Translations under genes and position numbers: made by a program
Shown: in pieces, positions 5,286 to 5,786 of the stretch
How the letters are laid out: each line of letters begins with the position of its first letter
Numbering within the stretch: the stretch's first letter is position 1
The notes under the pieces: generated by a model
The model's database searches: none
Told to the model about the DNA's origin: nothing
What the model saw: the letters and a program-made list of their open reading frames with translations, nothing else
Source: UBA5794 sp965368815
GTDB lineage: Bacteria; Actinomycetota; Acidimicrobiia; Spongiisociales; UBA5794
Direction of reading: 5' to 3'
Length of the DNA stretch: 5,786 bases
NCBI GenBank assembly: GCA_965368815.1
Contig: CBDUOH010000105.1
Location: forward strand, 1 to 5,786

Positions 5286-5786
5286 GTCCAGATCGCCCTC
5301 TGGGCGGTCCTTTCAATACCCGCAATGAGAATGTCGAGCCCGAACTCGAACGAGACTTCGAAGCCGTGGCCCCGCTGGAGCACCCGGTCGGTGACGAACC
5401 CAGCGAGGTGTGGGAAGTCAGGGATGATGTCGCGGTTGTCGAACTCTGTCGCGACCTTGACCAGCTCGTCCCTCGCCCTACCGGGTAGTGCTGCCGCCTG
5501 GATCGAGAACCCGTACACGAAGGCGTCAAGAATCGCGAAGGCATGGGCAACAAGTTCGTTGGAGAGACCGCCGCGCCTGAGATGCCCAATCGCAGCATCG
5601 TGGTGTCGGAGACATAGGGGTCCGGGCGTTGTTCGTGACTCCATCAATGGAGCCGCCCACTCGTGACGGTGCAACGCACGGCGAGTTGACAGACAGCGGG
5701 AGCGGATCGCATCGGTCCACTCGACTTCTTCTGAGGGCACTTCGATCTCGGAGAAGACGAACTCCACCATCCCATCGATGATCTCG
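5207..5786 (-). CDS. TetR-family transcriptional regulator, C-terminal part (5' partial)
   Basis: The minus-strand frame enters from the right edge and ends at the TAG complementary to 5207-5209, giving 192 residues. The visible part matches the TetR_C_1-type ligand-binding domain: HRHEWAAPLMESRTTPGP, then LRHHDAAIGHLRRGGLS, AILDAFVYGFSIQ, FPHLAGFVTDRVLQRG and FEFGLDILIAGIE. The residues before the internal ATG (5768-5770), EIIDG, fit the linker normally found after the helix-turn-helix, so that ATG is not the start. The DNA-binding domain is outside the window. TetR proteins usually repress a neighbouring gene and are released by a small ligand; the target is probably to the right, out of view. 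About 35 residues after the domain's normal end form a Ser/Thr/Arg-rich tail read through the antisense of the DUF1801 gene, so the tail may be incidental. The family call is firm, the ligand unknown. Confidence 0.87.
   Translation of the reverse strand, partial: EIIDGMVEFVFSEIEVPSEEVEWTDAIRSRCLSTRRALHRHEWAAPLMESRTTPGPLCLRHHDAAIGHLRRGGLSNELVAHAFAILDAFVYGFSIQAAALPGRARDELVKVATEFDNRDIIPDFPHLAGFVTDRVLQRGHGFEVSFEFGLDILIAGIERTAQRAIWTQPSLTAIASSRTPRNAVSSKSSGEK

Overview
The window is a high-GC bacterial segment (about 60% G+C by eye). It uses GTG as well as ATG starts. Families such as a PGM1-type ATP-grasp ligase and a TetR regulator with a TetR_C_1-type C-terminal domain suggest an actinomycetote. 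A lineage such as Acidimicrobiia would fit, but that is inference from gene content and cannot be fixed from the sequence alone.

Layout, left to right. (1) 1-1506, +: the 3' part of a PGM1-related 'pre-ATP-grasp' peptide/carboxylate-amine ligase; its true start lies left of the window. (2) 1652-2470, +: a divergent phosphosulfolactate synthase (ComA) family protein. (3) 2702-3724, +: a membrane-anchored class III nucleotidyl cyclase with about four transmembrane helices. (4) 3820-4242, +: a HIT-family nucleotide hydrolase/transferase with a GTG start. (5) 4309-4821, +: a single-domain cupin; a strong ribosome binding site puts its start inside the longest open frame. (6) 4896-5285, +: a small DUF1801 protein. 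(7) 5207-5786, -: the C-terminal part of a TetR-family regulator, convergent with and overlapping the DUF1801 gene by 79 bases; its DNA-binding N-terminus lies beyond the right edge.

The six plus-strand genes are separated by gaps of 66-231 bases. Four of the five gaps hold an inverted repeat, three of them within about 50 bases of the upstream stop codon. They are therefore probably mostly separate transcription units. I see no tRNA, rRNA, CRISPR array, insertion sequence or attachment site, and no gene-free stretch above 300 bases.

Most of the window looks like ordinary housekeeping or accessory chromosome. The most interesting part is the left end, where a peptide-ligase-type ATP-grasp enzyme is followed by a ComA-like enzyme in which several residues typical of methanogen ComA are replaced. 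This could be part of a small sulfonate- or carboxylate-conjugating pathway, but that is speculation from adjacency. I found no convincing evidence of a wholly new defence or mobile system.
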